Part shown: positions 1 through 11,840 of the stretch, in pieces
Layout: every line of letters begins with the position of its first letter
Position numbering within the stretch: position 1 is the first letter of the stretch
DNA from: Platynereis dumerilii
Lineage: Eukaryota > Annelida > Polychaeta > Phyllodocida > Nereididae
Assembly: GCA_026936325.1 (NCBI GenBank)
Contig: JAPTHN010000104.1
Location: 298,001-362,000 of the forward strand
Direction: 5' to 3'
DNA length: 64,000 bases
The notes under the pieces: model-generated
What the model was told of the DNA's origin: nothing
Databases searched by the model: none
Seen by the model: only the letters and a program-made list of their open reading frames with translations
Program-made: the position numbers and the translations under genes

Positions 1-189
1 GGCTTCTATTTTATGTTATTTGACCCCAATAATGCCCCGAAATTTGGATGTATGGTATAATATTGAAACTTACAAATCCTAATGAAGACCTGTAGCAAAC
101 TCCTATATATATTGTATCCAAAAAACCCACAATACAAAATGAATGCAACAGAAAATTAGTTTTGACCATTCTGAAAGATATATTTTACT

Positions 190-1375
190 CTGACTGATGA
201 CCTTTTCCTTATTCATTTAGCACTGAATAGATTTTGCCCCCTCATTGAACACATTTCTGGACATTTAAAGCATTTAGATATCATTATTTATTCTTGAATT
301 TTTTTTTAAAGTCCATCACAAACTGAAGATGATATAATGGTTTGCGCTTTACGTCAATAATTTTGAAGCTTACAATGCATTGATTCAGGGCATATATGAT
401 ATCATATTAAAGGTAAGGAACCCTGCCAAAGATCAGAAGCAAAGACCTACATGTATCCATATCGCCTTTTAAAATCCCACAAATACAACGTAAATGTCAT
501 TAAAAAATTAGATTTTGCCACTGTTTAAAGACATATTAGACCTTGACTGGTGACCTTGACCTTGTATCAAGACATTAAGCATTGGAATCGATTTGCAACA
601 TCAATAAACATATTTCTGGACAGTTAAAGCATTGTGATATCTTCATTTGTTCTTGTATTATGAGAAAATCTCTGATGTTTGTTTGTCATAAAAACATGAC
701 CGCGGTGTGCATTTTATGTCATTGGAACCTTATGAGGCATTGGGATTGGGCAAAAATCATATCAAAATAGAGTTGAGGACTACTACTAAAGCGTTGCAGC
801 TAGTAATCACCAATTATTGCCATAAGGATCCCAACCATGAAATGCAAACTTCATTTAATTCTATTTGTGGCAATATTTTGTGATTTAGTTGACCTTGACT
901 GGTGACCTTGACCTTGTATCAAGACATTAAGCATTGGAATCGATTTGCAACATCAATAAACATATTTCTGGACAGTTAAAGCATTGTGATATCTTCATTT
1001 GTTCTTGAATTATGAGAAAATCTCTGAATTTTGTTTGTCATAAAAACAGGACCGGGGTTTGCATTTTATGTCACTGGAACCTTATGAGACATCGGAATTG
1101 GGCAAAAATGGTATCAAATTAGAGCTGAGGACTGCTGCTAAGGCACTGTAGCTGGTAATTACCAATTATGGCCATAGGGATCCCATCCATGAAATGCAAA
1201 CTTCATCAAATTATATTTTTGACAATATTTTGTGATTTAGTTGACCTTGACTGGTGACCTTGACCTTTAATTAGAAAAATAGCCCCAAAATCTGATTCCC
1301 CATATTCATAAACATATACCCAGATGTTTAAATAATTTTTATATCATTATTTAATCCCTAGTTATTGAAAATAAC
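190..1375. repeat. Tandem repeat, ~351-bp unit, 3.3 copies
   Basis: The block beginning GACTGGTGACCTTGACCTTG recurs near 541, 892 and 1243, with a more diverged first copy from about 190. Spacing is 351-352 bp, and copies two and three are nearly identical over their first 115 bp. No coding potential is seen. It could be a small satellite or the remnant of a tandemly duplicated transposon. Confidence 0.85.
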
Positions 1376-3234
1376 AATTTTTGTTTCTCTCTGAAAAATA
1401 TCAATCTTGTCTTCTTAAAAGTGCGCTAACTCCCAGAAGCTCCTGTGGATACCAGGTTATCATAAATATTCTGAAAGCTGAGATTCCCAGCTTTCTGAAA
1501 AGGTATGATAACTTGAGCCCACCCTTTTGATACCGATCAGCCAAAAATCAGGCTCTGGCTCACAGACTAAAAAGCATCTTTTGCCCTTCTGTCTCCTTTT
1601 TAATTCTTTTTCCACTCCTGTTTCCCTTTTGCTACACCCTTACCCCTACTTGTCGGGAGGGGGGGGGGCAAGTAGAGTTTTGCTGAGTTCTGGATCATGC
1701 ACACATTCATAAGCAGGCAGTTAATATAGATATACTATGTTTATATACAGACTGACAGACAGATACCTGTACAGGAAGACAGACACATTCGAATGAAAAC
1801 ATCAGGCGGAGTAAAAAATAGAACATTTTATAGTAGAACACCCATTGTTTCTAATGTGTTTCTTTTTCAGCAAACATATCGTGCGAATTATTAACGCATG
1901 AGGTGGTCGTTCGAAATAATAGCACTCTCCGCAATGTCATTTTCTGTCACTACAAAACGCTGATATCGTTCAGATTGAGAATAAAATGTAGCTGATTTTT
2001 TTCCAGGGTATCAAATCAAGTGCATAAATATTTAGTTGCACGCCACTGCTTCTGATAACTGCTATTTGTGGGAATCTAGTTTTATGCGCTGCAGCCTCTG
2101 ATAAAATGGTAATTAAATTCCGTTTTACATTTGGATAAATAAATAAATTTGTTATCTTGATATTGTCAGTTTTTAACATTTTGAACACGTTGCAGATCAA
2201 TTTATAAATCAGGATGTTGATGCAACTAATACTGGATAGCAGATAGATGTGTAGGACGCAGTGGCTCTGGGTTTTGTGCACCCTCAAGTCTCAAATTGTA
2301 CTCATTTATGTTCCTTATGACTTACTAACACACTTCATTAAAAATTGCTATTGTTTTTGTGAACAATTATTGTATCAACAGGGGAAGCAGACAGGTGCAG
2401 AAATCTATGTTATCTAAGATATTACAAAAATGACAGTTGAGTTATGTGGTATTGGATGAACAATATTTTGAACTATATGAGCTAATATGGTGATCAGGTA
2501 AGAGACAAAGATGACCGCGGTTGATGCAGACTGGGTCACCTGGGGGGGGGGGCATTTTACGTGGGGCGTTCGGAAAGTTCTCGTTTTTTTTTATATGGAA
2601 AATTCTATTCAATCTAGAACTATGAAATTTTTACAGGATAAAATTCAGCAGTTTTGGAATGGATTCCCAAAATTTGGCAAAATTTGGACATTTTGAAGTC
2701 ATGCTGTGGTTGCAATGGAGAAAGAAAGTTCAGCTAGGTGGCGCAGGTAATACTAAGATCAAGAAAGCTAATGAGACCTTGTCACCTCGCTATATCACTT
2801 GTATTATTGAGATTGACAATAATTGGCTCAAGAAATATAACACCAAAAGCTTTAATTCATACATCTGACTCACTGAAGAAAATGTTTCTTGAAGTCCTCC
2901 AGACAAAGTTTTGTGAAAGCATTTCAGTCATCCAAACCCCTTTTTTCCTCCGGTGCCTGAAATGATAGCATTCAGTGACTGAAGTAAGGAAAACAAGGAC
3001 TTATGTAAAGCTATATGTCACAGGAATATGTGGGATGGATAATGCTGTCCCTTTAGGTATCTTGTTCATACTGGTGAATCCACGCTTTGTCATAATATAA
3101 GTACTGAACTGTTAAGGACCCACATCCTGCCATCCTCTTGCGATTCTTGCTTGGGGGCAAAAGATGAAGTGCTGTGACTCCCATCACAAATATTATATCG
3201 CAGTGGATTAATCAGGACAGGTTCTTATAAAAGT
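1376..3234. other. Non-coding stretch, nothing recognised
   Basis: Only short unrelated reading frames are present. I see no splice-consistent exon, RNA gene or inverted-repeat element. Short G-runs near 1660 and 2540 resemble the G-rich edges of MITEs seen elsewhere, but no partner end was found. Confidence 0.5.
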
Positions 3235-3490
3235 AATTAGTAATTTGACTTACTTATGACTAAGGTTGTTAGTAGATTGACTAAAATAACTAGTGACTAA
3301 TGTAATTGGTAAGTTGACTTACTCATGGTTCTAAGCGTTCAAAGGATTTTAGTCACATGACTATATTAGTCAAGGTTCCCGTCTTGGCTGACTACTTTTA
3401 GTCAACTGACTAAATTTTGACTAACTTTAGTTGGTCATGGCTTAGAGATTTTGTCACTTCACTAACTTAATTTGTAATTTTGACTAAGCG
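3235..3490. repeat. GACTAA/TTAGTC-rich imperfect repeat block
   Basis: The hexamer GACTAA and its complement TTAGTC occur many times on both strands within about 250 bp, giving many small inverted repeats. No unit length is fixed. It is probably an old foldback-type element or simple-sequence expansion. Confidence 0.5.
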
Positions 3491-3549
3491 GTCTTGTCAA
3501 AAATATTTTCAGTGATATATGTACTGATTCAATAAATAAAATGCGCAAT

Positions 3550-3692
3550 CAGTGGCGTATCTAGGGGCATTGGGCCATGCCCCCCCCCTCTCAGGCCAAA
3601 AATTAACATGGAAGAGTAGGAAAAGCCGCGGAGCGTCGCATATTCACCGCATATAATGGCACCCCCTCAGGCCAATTCTAGATACGCCCCTG
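3550..3692. mobile_element. hAT-like MITE, 143 bp
   Basis: The left end CAGTGGCGTATCTAG mirrors the right end CTAGATACGCCCCTG, a hAT-type terminal inverted repeat. Flanks tgcgcaat (3542-3549) and tgtacaat (3693-3700) match at 6 of 8 positions, fitting a decayed 8-bp target duplication. It is too short to encode anything and must have been moved by a transposase elsewhere. Confidence 0.75.
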
Positions 3693-3700
3693 TGTACAAT

Positions 3701-4378
3701 TCCTGTGCTGGATGCAAAGATCATTTTGTTTTTCAATATGCCCTTTCGTATATCTATTTAGAGCAACCTGACATCCTCAACTGGGTGGTCTTTGATAAAA
3801 GTTGCATGTTGAGCTCCAGGAACCACACGAAATTGTGGTTAGAATTGAGGTATTTGAAATGCGAAAATAAACAGTTTGCATCCCATATTGAATCTATTTT
3901 TATATGGCCTAAAACAGTGGAGGGGAAGGTGTTGCAAATCGCCAATAACGACGCTCAGTTCGTATCCTGGACTGTCCATGTCCATAATGGATGGTGCTAT
4001 AATTATATTGTTGCTCTTTATGGTTAAAATACATACTATGGTTACTCCTTGCGTAGATTGTTTGTTGCTTACAAAAACTCTGTTAGAAGATTTTTATGTC
4101 TTCCACCGAGATGCAGTGCCTCCCTCATGTACACCATGATGGACATTCCTGCTCCAAAATGTATCATTATAATATAGCTTCTTTTAATCTGTATAACAGA
4201 GTAAGGTCACCTACTCAGGGTCTTTCTTAAAAAGTGCATGTGCAGTCCAGGTGTCCTTAAGAGAGACAGTCTCGCATCACAGTGGCTCAGTCTCTTCAGC
4301 TTGTTAGGTATATAGTGTTTTTGCTTATATCATATTCGTATATGAACTAAGGTCTACAATAAAGTTGACTTGACTTGA
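3701..4378 (+). mobile_element. LINE 3' fragment (non-LTR retrotransposon C-terminus and tail)
   Basis: Around 4030-4200 a plus-strand frame reads like the region after the reverse transcriptase in CR1/L2-type LINEs, with words such as RRLFVAYKNSVRRFLCLP and RCSAS. The fragment ends with a short repeat tail of TTGACTTGACTTG type near 4360-4378, as expected for a 3' end. It is 5'-truncated, and a stop separates the upstream frame (3656-4027) from this part. The family call rests on sequence feel only. Confidence 0.6.
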
Positions 4379-4895
4379 AACATTTTCTTTCATTTTGGGT
4401 CACAGGTGCAACCCCAATGCTGGAACTCCGTTGGTCCAATTGGGCTCCATCACTGCAAAAATATACTCTCCAAGGCAAACAAAAAAAAAGGACCATAGTA
4501 GATTTCACATTGTTTCAATACGCAACAACACAGCCACGTTTCCTATCTATCAAGCAATAGAAACTTTTAGTTATTTCAGTATGGAATTACTTTTCCTTTG
4601 GTATTTGATGTTAATCTAAGATGACACAATTTCAGTAACACAGAGTAGCCTTGGAAAGGAGTGAAATGTGAATGGGAAAATATATTAATTTTGTGGTGCA
4701 CGAAGTTGTCAAGAAGTAGACAAAAGACCAATGCTGTTTAAAAAGTCAATAAAAATATAATTCAAAGTTGCGATAAGGTTGCTATTGCTGGACTGACAGG
4801 AAATTACGCTTCGTCATCACATATTTCCCGTAAGAATATTAAGTTGTGCAATACAATAATCAAACTTGACAGAACCTGGATCCCCAACTTAAACT

Positions 4896-5257
4896 TACAG
4901 TGAAACACCTTGATATAGAATTAAAGTGGTCTGTGGCACTGTGAAAAAGGCACTTTGTGACTCATGATAGGCGATGAAGTGTCATCTTCTCTACTTTGAA
5001 CATGGGAAACATAGAGGCTGTTTGATTAGTCATGATCAAGAGTAAGCCATTTGACTTCTCATAACAAAATTTAGAGTGAAAATCAGATGCATAATCCTTT
5101 CGTTTGGCTGTCACAAACAAGTGGGGTAGGTCTCCTTCAATCAAATTAACATTGGAAGTATTGGGTTTCATAACAAATCATCAGCATGATGACACACGAA
5201 GTGCCATTTTCACTGTGCCACAGTCCACTTTAATTCTATGTATATCAAAGTGTAATA
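4896..5257. mobile_element. MITE family with long TIRs, copy 1
   Basis: About 75 bp at the left end (containing GTGGCACTGTGAAAAAGGCA) reappears inverted at the right end (TGCCATTTTCACTGTGCCAC). A second copy with the same ends lies at 13205-13573. The interior has no coding capacity. The long TIR and ~360-bp length fit a non-autonomous DNA transposon; superfamily not determined. Confidence 0.8.
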
Positions 5258-5313
5258 TTGAGTTGGGGATTACAGCACTGCATCTTTTGGCCCTAAAACG
5301 GATGTATATCGAT

Positions 5314-6114
5314 GGTGAAAGTGCAAAACCTCGTATGTCAAAATTTTGCTATTTTTAGATTTTGAGTGGAATGACAAATTCAATATCCAATATACATGTT
5401 GGCAATTGGTCAACTTGCCTCTGTGCTATTTTTGGAAGCTGTAACAGATTGATTTCACCAAACCTTGTATGTCGATTTGTTCCAAAAAGTGAAAGTGCAA
5501 AACCTTGTAACTCAAATCAGAACTTTAAAGCACATATTTAGGATATTTCAACCTTTTTTGAAAAATTATGATTGTGGTACGTTTTTTATGGCTCACAGGA
5601 AATTTCCTTTTTAAAAATTTTTTACCTCCCTATATCTATTGTGGTGATATAGGCTATTGAAAAAGAGCGTGCACAAAAATTTGAAAAAAGTGTAATTTTC
5701 CTCTTTCTTTCCATTGTAGCCACCAATTAAAATTAGCTGTTGTTATTTATCATGGTCAAATTATATTTTTTACTGTTTACCTATAGATTAGAGGTACATT
5801 CAATGCTGCAAGTTGCTTTGAAATGTGATAAATGGTCGAGTTACAAGGTTTTGCACCTTACTAACTTGTAAGAAAGTGAAAGTGCAAAACCTCGTAAGTC
5901 AACATTTTCGATCATATCTGATGGTGACATCAATGCTAGGGGTCAATGACCTCTGACAAAAAATTATGCTAAAACAGGGTGTCACTTTCTATAAATCAAG
6001 TTGAGCCTAACTCCCATATATTGATAAACGTTACCATAAAAAAAGATCGGTGATAGTTTTTTCCAATTTCTGAAAAATTGCTTTTCTTGACATACGAGGT
6101 TTTGCACTTTCACC
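5314..6114. mobile_element. 801-bp TIR element with internal TIR-like repeats, copy 1
   Basis: The ends are GGTGAAAGTGCAAAACCTCG and its inverted match CGAGGTTTTGCACTTTCACC. The core motif AAAGTGCAAAACCT recurs inside on both strands (near 5484, 5840 and 5877). A second copy, 798 bp, is at 18016-18813. No transposase frame is visible. The internal motif copies could be extra transposase-binding sites; the superfamily is unknown to me. Confidence 0.8.
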
Positions 6115-6120
6115 ATACAC

Positions 6121-6511
6121 CGTAGATATATTTTTCAATATTATGCATGTAGACGAATTTGTACATGTAAACCTGCAAAAACGAACATGTACACGTAGTT
6201 GACATTCATGGAAGTGTAAATATTGTCATTCACGAATTTGCATAAGTGCAATTACGAACATTCTAACCCTAAACTTGGCTAAAACTAACCCTAAACCTAA
6301 TTTTGACCCTAAAACTGAAACCTTTAACACCTCCACGAATGTTAGTATTGGCAGGTCCACAAATGAATAATAGAGCACATCCACGAGTGTTAGTTATTAC
6401 ATACATATGAGCACTTACGTTTGTTTCTACACATCCACAAGCTTGTACATGCTCGTTTTTACACCTCAACAAATTCGTGAACAGGCCAAATAATGAAAAA
6501 AATATATATGC
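6121..6511. mobile_element. MITE with telomere-like internal words, copy 1
   Basis: The left end resembles GATATATTTTTCAATATTAT and the right end is its approximate inverse. The interior carries CTAACCCTAA-type words at about 6261-6315 and several ACGAATKTGT-like subrepeats. A better preserved copy is at 7048-7432. It starts only a few bases after the 801-bp TIR element, so the two insertions abut. Confidence 0.7.
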
Positions 6512-6897
6512 AAAGTGACAGTCACTGCATGGTGGTCAAGGCCCGACAAGTACTAAATCAAGAGATGCCTACATGTCTGTTCAGGAATCTCCCATTACTG
6601 CAAAGTGCCGAGTGGGCGACACAAGACACTGATCCAATTTCATTGGCTTCATAAATATTGGTCATATATTTTCACAGGGTGCTCTGCGCACCCTGACATA
6701 CACTTTTTGGAGTTGCTGGTGGAACAATCCTCATGAAAAGACAACGCTGGTCCTCCTTTTATTTGACAAACTTCAACAAAAGATGACTAATTAACTTAGT
6801 CAATTGATTAGGCCCGAGGGACCGTTCAGAATTTATGACTGGGGGGTGGGAGTTTTGGCCGAGGGGGTACTAACTTTTCACACGTGTTTCAAGGAGG

Positions 6898-8220
6898 GGT
6901 ATTATGCAAAAAACTTCGGCAGCGACTTGGTGTACTGAAGAGAGTGAGGGGTTATATTGACCAGAACACTGCTCTGTTACTGTTTATCGCCCTCATTCTC
7001 CCAGTTACCGATTACTGTGACACTGTTTATGGAAACTGCTCCAAAACGAGGTATATATTTTTCACTATTCGGCATGTAGACGAATTTGTAAACCTGTAAA
7101 AACGAACATATACACGACCAGGGCATTTGTGTACATGCCAAATATTGCTTTTTACGAATTTGTGTATGTGTGATTACGAACACTGCAATAAAAAAATTGA
7201 CTAGAAACTAATCTAACCCTAATTGTAACACTAAACCCTAATGATAGAGCACTTCCACGAATGTTAGTGTTAGCAGATTCACGAATGAATAATAAAGCAC
7301 ATTCATGAATGTTAGTTATTACATGTACACGAGCACCTATGCTCGTTTTTTCAGGTCCACAAATTCGTACATGCTCGTTTTTACACCTCCACGAATTCGT
7401 GAACATGCCAAATAATGAAAAATATATACATGCCAAAACCCTCCTAGGAAAACTTGAACGGCTGCTACAGAAAGGAGGGAGAATCATACTTAACATCCCA
7501 TTTGATACTCCCACACGGACTGTTATTAATAAGCTGAAGTGGTTAACTCTCCCTGAAAGAATCCTTTACCTCAGATGCATCATGGTCTACAAGTCACTCG
7601 ATGGACAACTGCCTGATTACTTAAATTGTAAATTTGTCCACCCTGACCATGGGTACAATACCAGACAGTCCTCCAGCTTGAAGCTCCACAAGTGCCATAC
7701 AAGTATGGGCCAAAAAGCTTTGACTTTCATTGGTGCTAAAGACTGGAATTCACTACCTCATGGCATTAGGTCATCATCAAGTCTAAACGTTTTTAAAAGT
7801 AAATTATTACAACACATACTGTCCAAGAGATCTTTACAATATTTTATTGAATTCAAAATATTAGTTTTTACCCCATGTTACACATTTTACTCTTTTATAC
7901 TGGCTTTTATATATATACCTACATGTATTTATAATATGTTCTAGTCTTTGTATTATATTAGGGAGGTCAATAACAAATGTTATATTCACTGATCAGTGAA
8001 TAACACTTTAGTTTTTGACCTGCCTGTCACACACCACTGCACACAGGTGAACATCACATTATGCAGGTGGGTTGTTGGCCAATCAGGGGGCTTGTTACAT
8101 AGGGGTCATGGAACAAATGTTGTTATTTGTCAGGGCCTTGTTGAAAAACAGTATATTGTGCTGATTCAAGTTACCCTGCCTAAATAAAAGCATTTTGACT
8201 TTGACTTTGACTTTGACTAT
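6898..8220 (+). mobile_element. LINE 3' fragment inserted in a TIR element
   Basis: Two plus-strand segments, 6910-7050 and 7433-7944, read as the part of a CR1/L2-type LINE polyprotein downstream of the reverse transcriptase. The first contains LGVLKRVRGYIDQNTALLL; the second contains LPERILYLRCIMVYKSLDGQ and AKDWNSLPHGIR. The 3' end is a tail of TTTGACTTTGACTTTGAC near 8193-8218. A 385-bp MITE interrupts the coding part. The reverse transcriptase core is absent, so this is a 5'-truncated dead copy. Confidence 0.75.
7048..7432. mobile_element. MITE with telomere-like internal words, copy 2
   Basis: It is flanked by exact 7-bp target duplications CCAAAAC (7041-7047 and 7433-7439). TIRs are about 38 bp: TATATATTTTTCACTATTCG at the left, with a close inverted match at the right. 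Internal CTAACCCTAA-like words lie near 7213. The insertion is inside LINE coding sequence, so it postdates that LINE. Confidence 0.85.
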
Positions 8221-8890
8221 TAATTTTTGACAACACTTTCAAGGGGGGGGGTAAGAAATTTTAACAAAGAAAAAATGTTAAAAAACACACATAAACTCAT
8301 TTTCTTTGGACTTTTTTCCCTGAAAAGGCCGCGAAATGACGCGGATCTGTACGTGTGGCCTTGTATAACAGTAGCCTATGTGTGTAATGCTTTGTATGTC
8401 CAGGGGGGGTACTAAAAATACGCGTGAAACCTAAGCTAGGGGTACTTAAATTCCGCATGAAACTCAAGGGGGGTATCAATTTTTGACGCGAAGTTCCAGC
8501 AAAACTCCCAACCCCCCCCCAGTCATAAATTCTAAACGGTCCCTAAGTAAAGACATTTTTACTCAGACCAATTATTAGCCAATCTAGTAAAAAAATTCAG
8601 TGTGAAATAAAAGTTTGTTTCTGCATTTATTGAGGACAGACGTCACTTGAAAAAATAGAGAAAAAGTTTGTTTTGCTTCAAGTGAGTAAAATATGGTCGT
8701 CCCAGGGGTGAGACAGGCTCATCAAAGCTGGGATGTAGCTTCGCATTAATCGGGAAATCCTTATATCAAAAACGTCGGCTGCTCCTGACTTCCTCATCAA
8801 CTGTTCTATTACAAACCTCCAAAGTCCTGGATGATCACTCTGCGCTTGTCACTCTTGGAAGCTACTTCTTCTGGAAGTGATATCCACTGT

Positions 8891-9083
8891 CCTTGGTAGC
8901 AGTATCCTTCGTAGCAGTGTCCTTGGTAGCAGTATCCTTGGTAGCTGTATCCTTGGTAGCTGTATCCTTGGTAGCTGTATCCTTGGTAGCAGTATCCTTG
9001 GTAGCAGTATCCTTGGTGACAATATCCTTGGTATAGCAGTATCCTTGGTATAGCAGTATCCTTGGTAGCTGTATCCTTGGTAG
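8891..9083. repeat. 15-bp minisatellite just upstream of the receptor start codon
   Basis: The unit CCTTGGTAGCWGTAT is repeated about 12 times, with small length variants near 9030. It ends 16 bp before the ATG at 9099, so it probably lies in the 5' UTR or core promoter of the YWTD receptor gene. It is read through by meaningless minus-strand frames. Confidence 0.9.
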
Positions 9084-9098
9084 TACTTCGTCATCACG

Positions 9099-9162
9099 AT
9101 GGAAGTGATCAACGTCTGCGTCATCCAGCTGGCTGTGTTCTGCGCTGTATGGGCAGCAAATG
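9099..9162 (+). CDS. Receptor exon 1: signal peptide
   Basis: It encodes MEVINVCVIQLAVFCAVWAA plus N, a short hydrophobic leader with small residues at its end, typical of a cleavable signal peptide. The ATG at 9099 is the only start in this frame that gives a leader. The exon ends in phase 1 at the donor GTAGGA. Confidence 0.75.
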
Positions 9163-11103
9163 GTAGGACAATTCCTCAATTTATATGCAACTACATTTTA
9201 TCAAAGTTACAGACAAACAAACATGTAGTTTATTTGACCAAAGTAATGCTAATTTTTGACACGTTAAGGAGAACAGGTTAGGGTTAGGGTTACCTTTAAA
9301 TTTTAAAAACCAAAAAATTCTGTTGGGAAAATTTTGAGTTATATTTTAAAATTTGCGGAACGACACCATTCGCCCAAAGCGATTACAATACCCTCTTCGA
9401 ACTTTGTTTGCTGAAGTTAAAAACATTGTCTGAATTAAGTCTGTCTGTAGCTCCCAACATGAAACAGTGCTGCCAAATTTTCTGCTCACTCTTTGACCCT
9501 GCATGGTTATATCGCATAATTATGAACATGAGACTGTCTTTATTAATTAAAATAGATGTATTTTCATTATCTCCAGAGTACAACAGGCATTACATCTACT
9601 ACACAGTCTATACTAATAATGGCTATAATGTTGATGATGACATTTTCCGCATTCCGACGACGGTTCCAGGGACCCCTGTATCATTGAACGTCAGCAGGAA
9701 AATACGTATTGATATTCCAGTGGCAGTCACTTATGATCCAGTGAATGATTGTCTCCTGTGGACGGAATGGAACGTTGGAAAAGAAGGGATTGGCAAATAC
9801 TGTCGAAAGAATAGTTCTTACGACTTTCTGCCCTTACCTGGTAAGAAAATCATTTTAAAATGTTTTGTATAATTATGATGGCATTTTTAAATTGGATGCC
9901 CAAGGCCAAGGGCCAGTGCTTTTCCTAACCATTAGCTACATTAGCATTGGCTAATGCATCCTCCATGTGGCTAATGAAAATTGCTAATTTTGAATGGAAA
10001 TTAGCCACACATCCGTGCATTTCACTGAAAATTAGCCTTTGTGGCTAATTGAATTTTGGACCCAGGAAAAGCACTGAAGGGCATAGGCTTGAAGTAATTG
10101 TATTGGAAAAGAAGGGATTGACACACATAGATTACAGCTCCGGCAATTGATCTGAAGAAATCTGTTTTTTTTTCCCAAAGTGGATCTATGATGCCATAGG
10201 TAGAATCTCCATTGGCTGCCATTGAAACAAGCGGGTGCAAGCTATGATGTCATACAGTCATAGCTCGAACCAGTTCATACATCATAGCTTGTGAGCTAAT
10301 GAAACGGGACACAGCACCATTACATAGCTGTGACGTAATAGCTCAAGGCACCTATTTTCTTCTTCTTCTTCTGTTTGTGCTGGGGTACCCTGGGTCGCCA
10401 GGTAGCTCTACCTGGTGGTAGGAACTGGTCCTATCACTAAGGAGCTGCACGGTGTCTTTGGTTTTGGTTTCCTTTTATTGTTTTAGCAGTTTTTCTATTT
10501 CTCTTATTTTCTGGGCATTAGTGTGGTTCGATATGTCCAATATATTTGGCTTCTGTAGGATTTGTGTGCTAAAACTGATTTTTTATGCAGATTTGGGTTC
10601 TTTGGACTTCCAATAACAAAATATTGCGGGGTACGAATTTTCTCGCCATTTTTTCCCCATGCCCTATGTGGGGGTAATTTCAAAATGGCCACCAAAACCA
10701 CAGACAATTATGCTTTTTCTCGCATTTCAGTCCCTAATTAATATAGATAATAAGTTAAAGATTGTTTTTATGTTTTTGAGGTCAGGGAAGTCATTTTAAA
10801 GGGTTTCAAAGCCATACATGCAGTATTTGGTGGGTTAAATCCAAGATGGCCACCAAAATGGTTGCCTAATCAGCGACAACTCAGCCCCTAATTGTCACAG
10901 AATAATGAACGGAAGATAATTTTCTATATGTTTCTTGGGTCAAGGGACTCAAACATGTACTTTAAGCTGTAAATATGATAGGCCTATTTGATCCATTCCA
11001 GGATGGCCAACAAAATTGTCCAAACGTATTTCCAAAGACAGCCAGATAGATAGAGATATAGAGATATAGAGATATAGAGATATAGATAGATAGATAGATA
11101 GAT

Positions 11104-11178
<75 letters not shown>

Positions 11179-11709
11179 CAGATACTCATAGATAAATAGA
11201 AAAATTCTAATAACAACCTGGGGCCCCCCCAGGTTGTTATTAGAATTTTTCTATTTATCTTTAATGCATTAAATAAATATTTATTCAACTAATAACATAT
11301 ATATGCATGATTTTCTGCACCAAAATTTGTAACGCCAATAAATAACAATATTGGCGTAATAAGAGTGTTATTGGCGCCTTAAGGCTATATTGGCGTCCTC
11401 AGTGCACAATCACTTTTAAATAAAAGTCAATGCTGTACTCTGCCATGAATCAATGTGGTCTTTGATTGTATTGACTTCTTTCCAATCAATTGCCATTTAA
11501 GGAAACACAGTATAGGCCTAACTCTTCTACTATGAAGGTGCTAACTGCTTTCAATGAAAAATCCGATTGATATATCACAAAATGATTTAAGCATTTATAT
11601 CAAAGTAGTTAAAAATACTAAATTCCTTTGATTTTTTTTTTCACAATACAGAATAAAAGCGCTTAAAAGAGTTAAAAGGATAAAAATCATGATAGGCCTA
11701 TAAATAGAC

Positions 11710-11776
<67 letters not shown>

Positions 11777-11789
11777 AAGATAGATAGAC

Positions 11790-11840
<51 letters not shown>

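Larger units (their letters stand above)
6817..8544. mobile_element. Outer TIR element interrupted by a LINE
   Basis: The left end AGGGACCGTTCAGAATTTAT matches inverted ATAAATTCTAAACGGTCCCT at the right end. Inside each end are G-rich units of the type GGGGGTACTAA...TTTCAAGGGGG. The middle (about 6898-8220) is a LINE fragment, so the element itself was only about 400 bp before that insertion. No target duplication was found. Confidence 0.7.

Noticed and set aside
9276-9293. Telomere or chromosome end
   Set aside because: Fewer than three TTAGGG units inside an intron.
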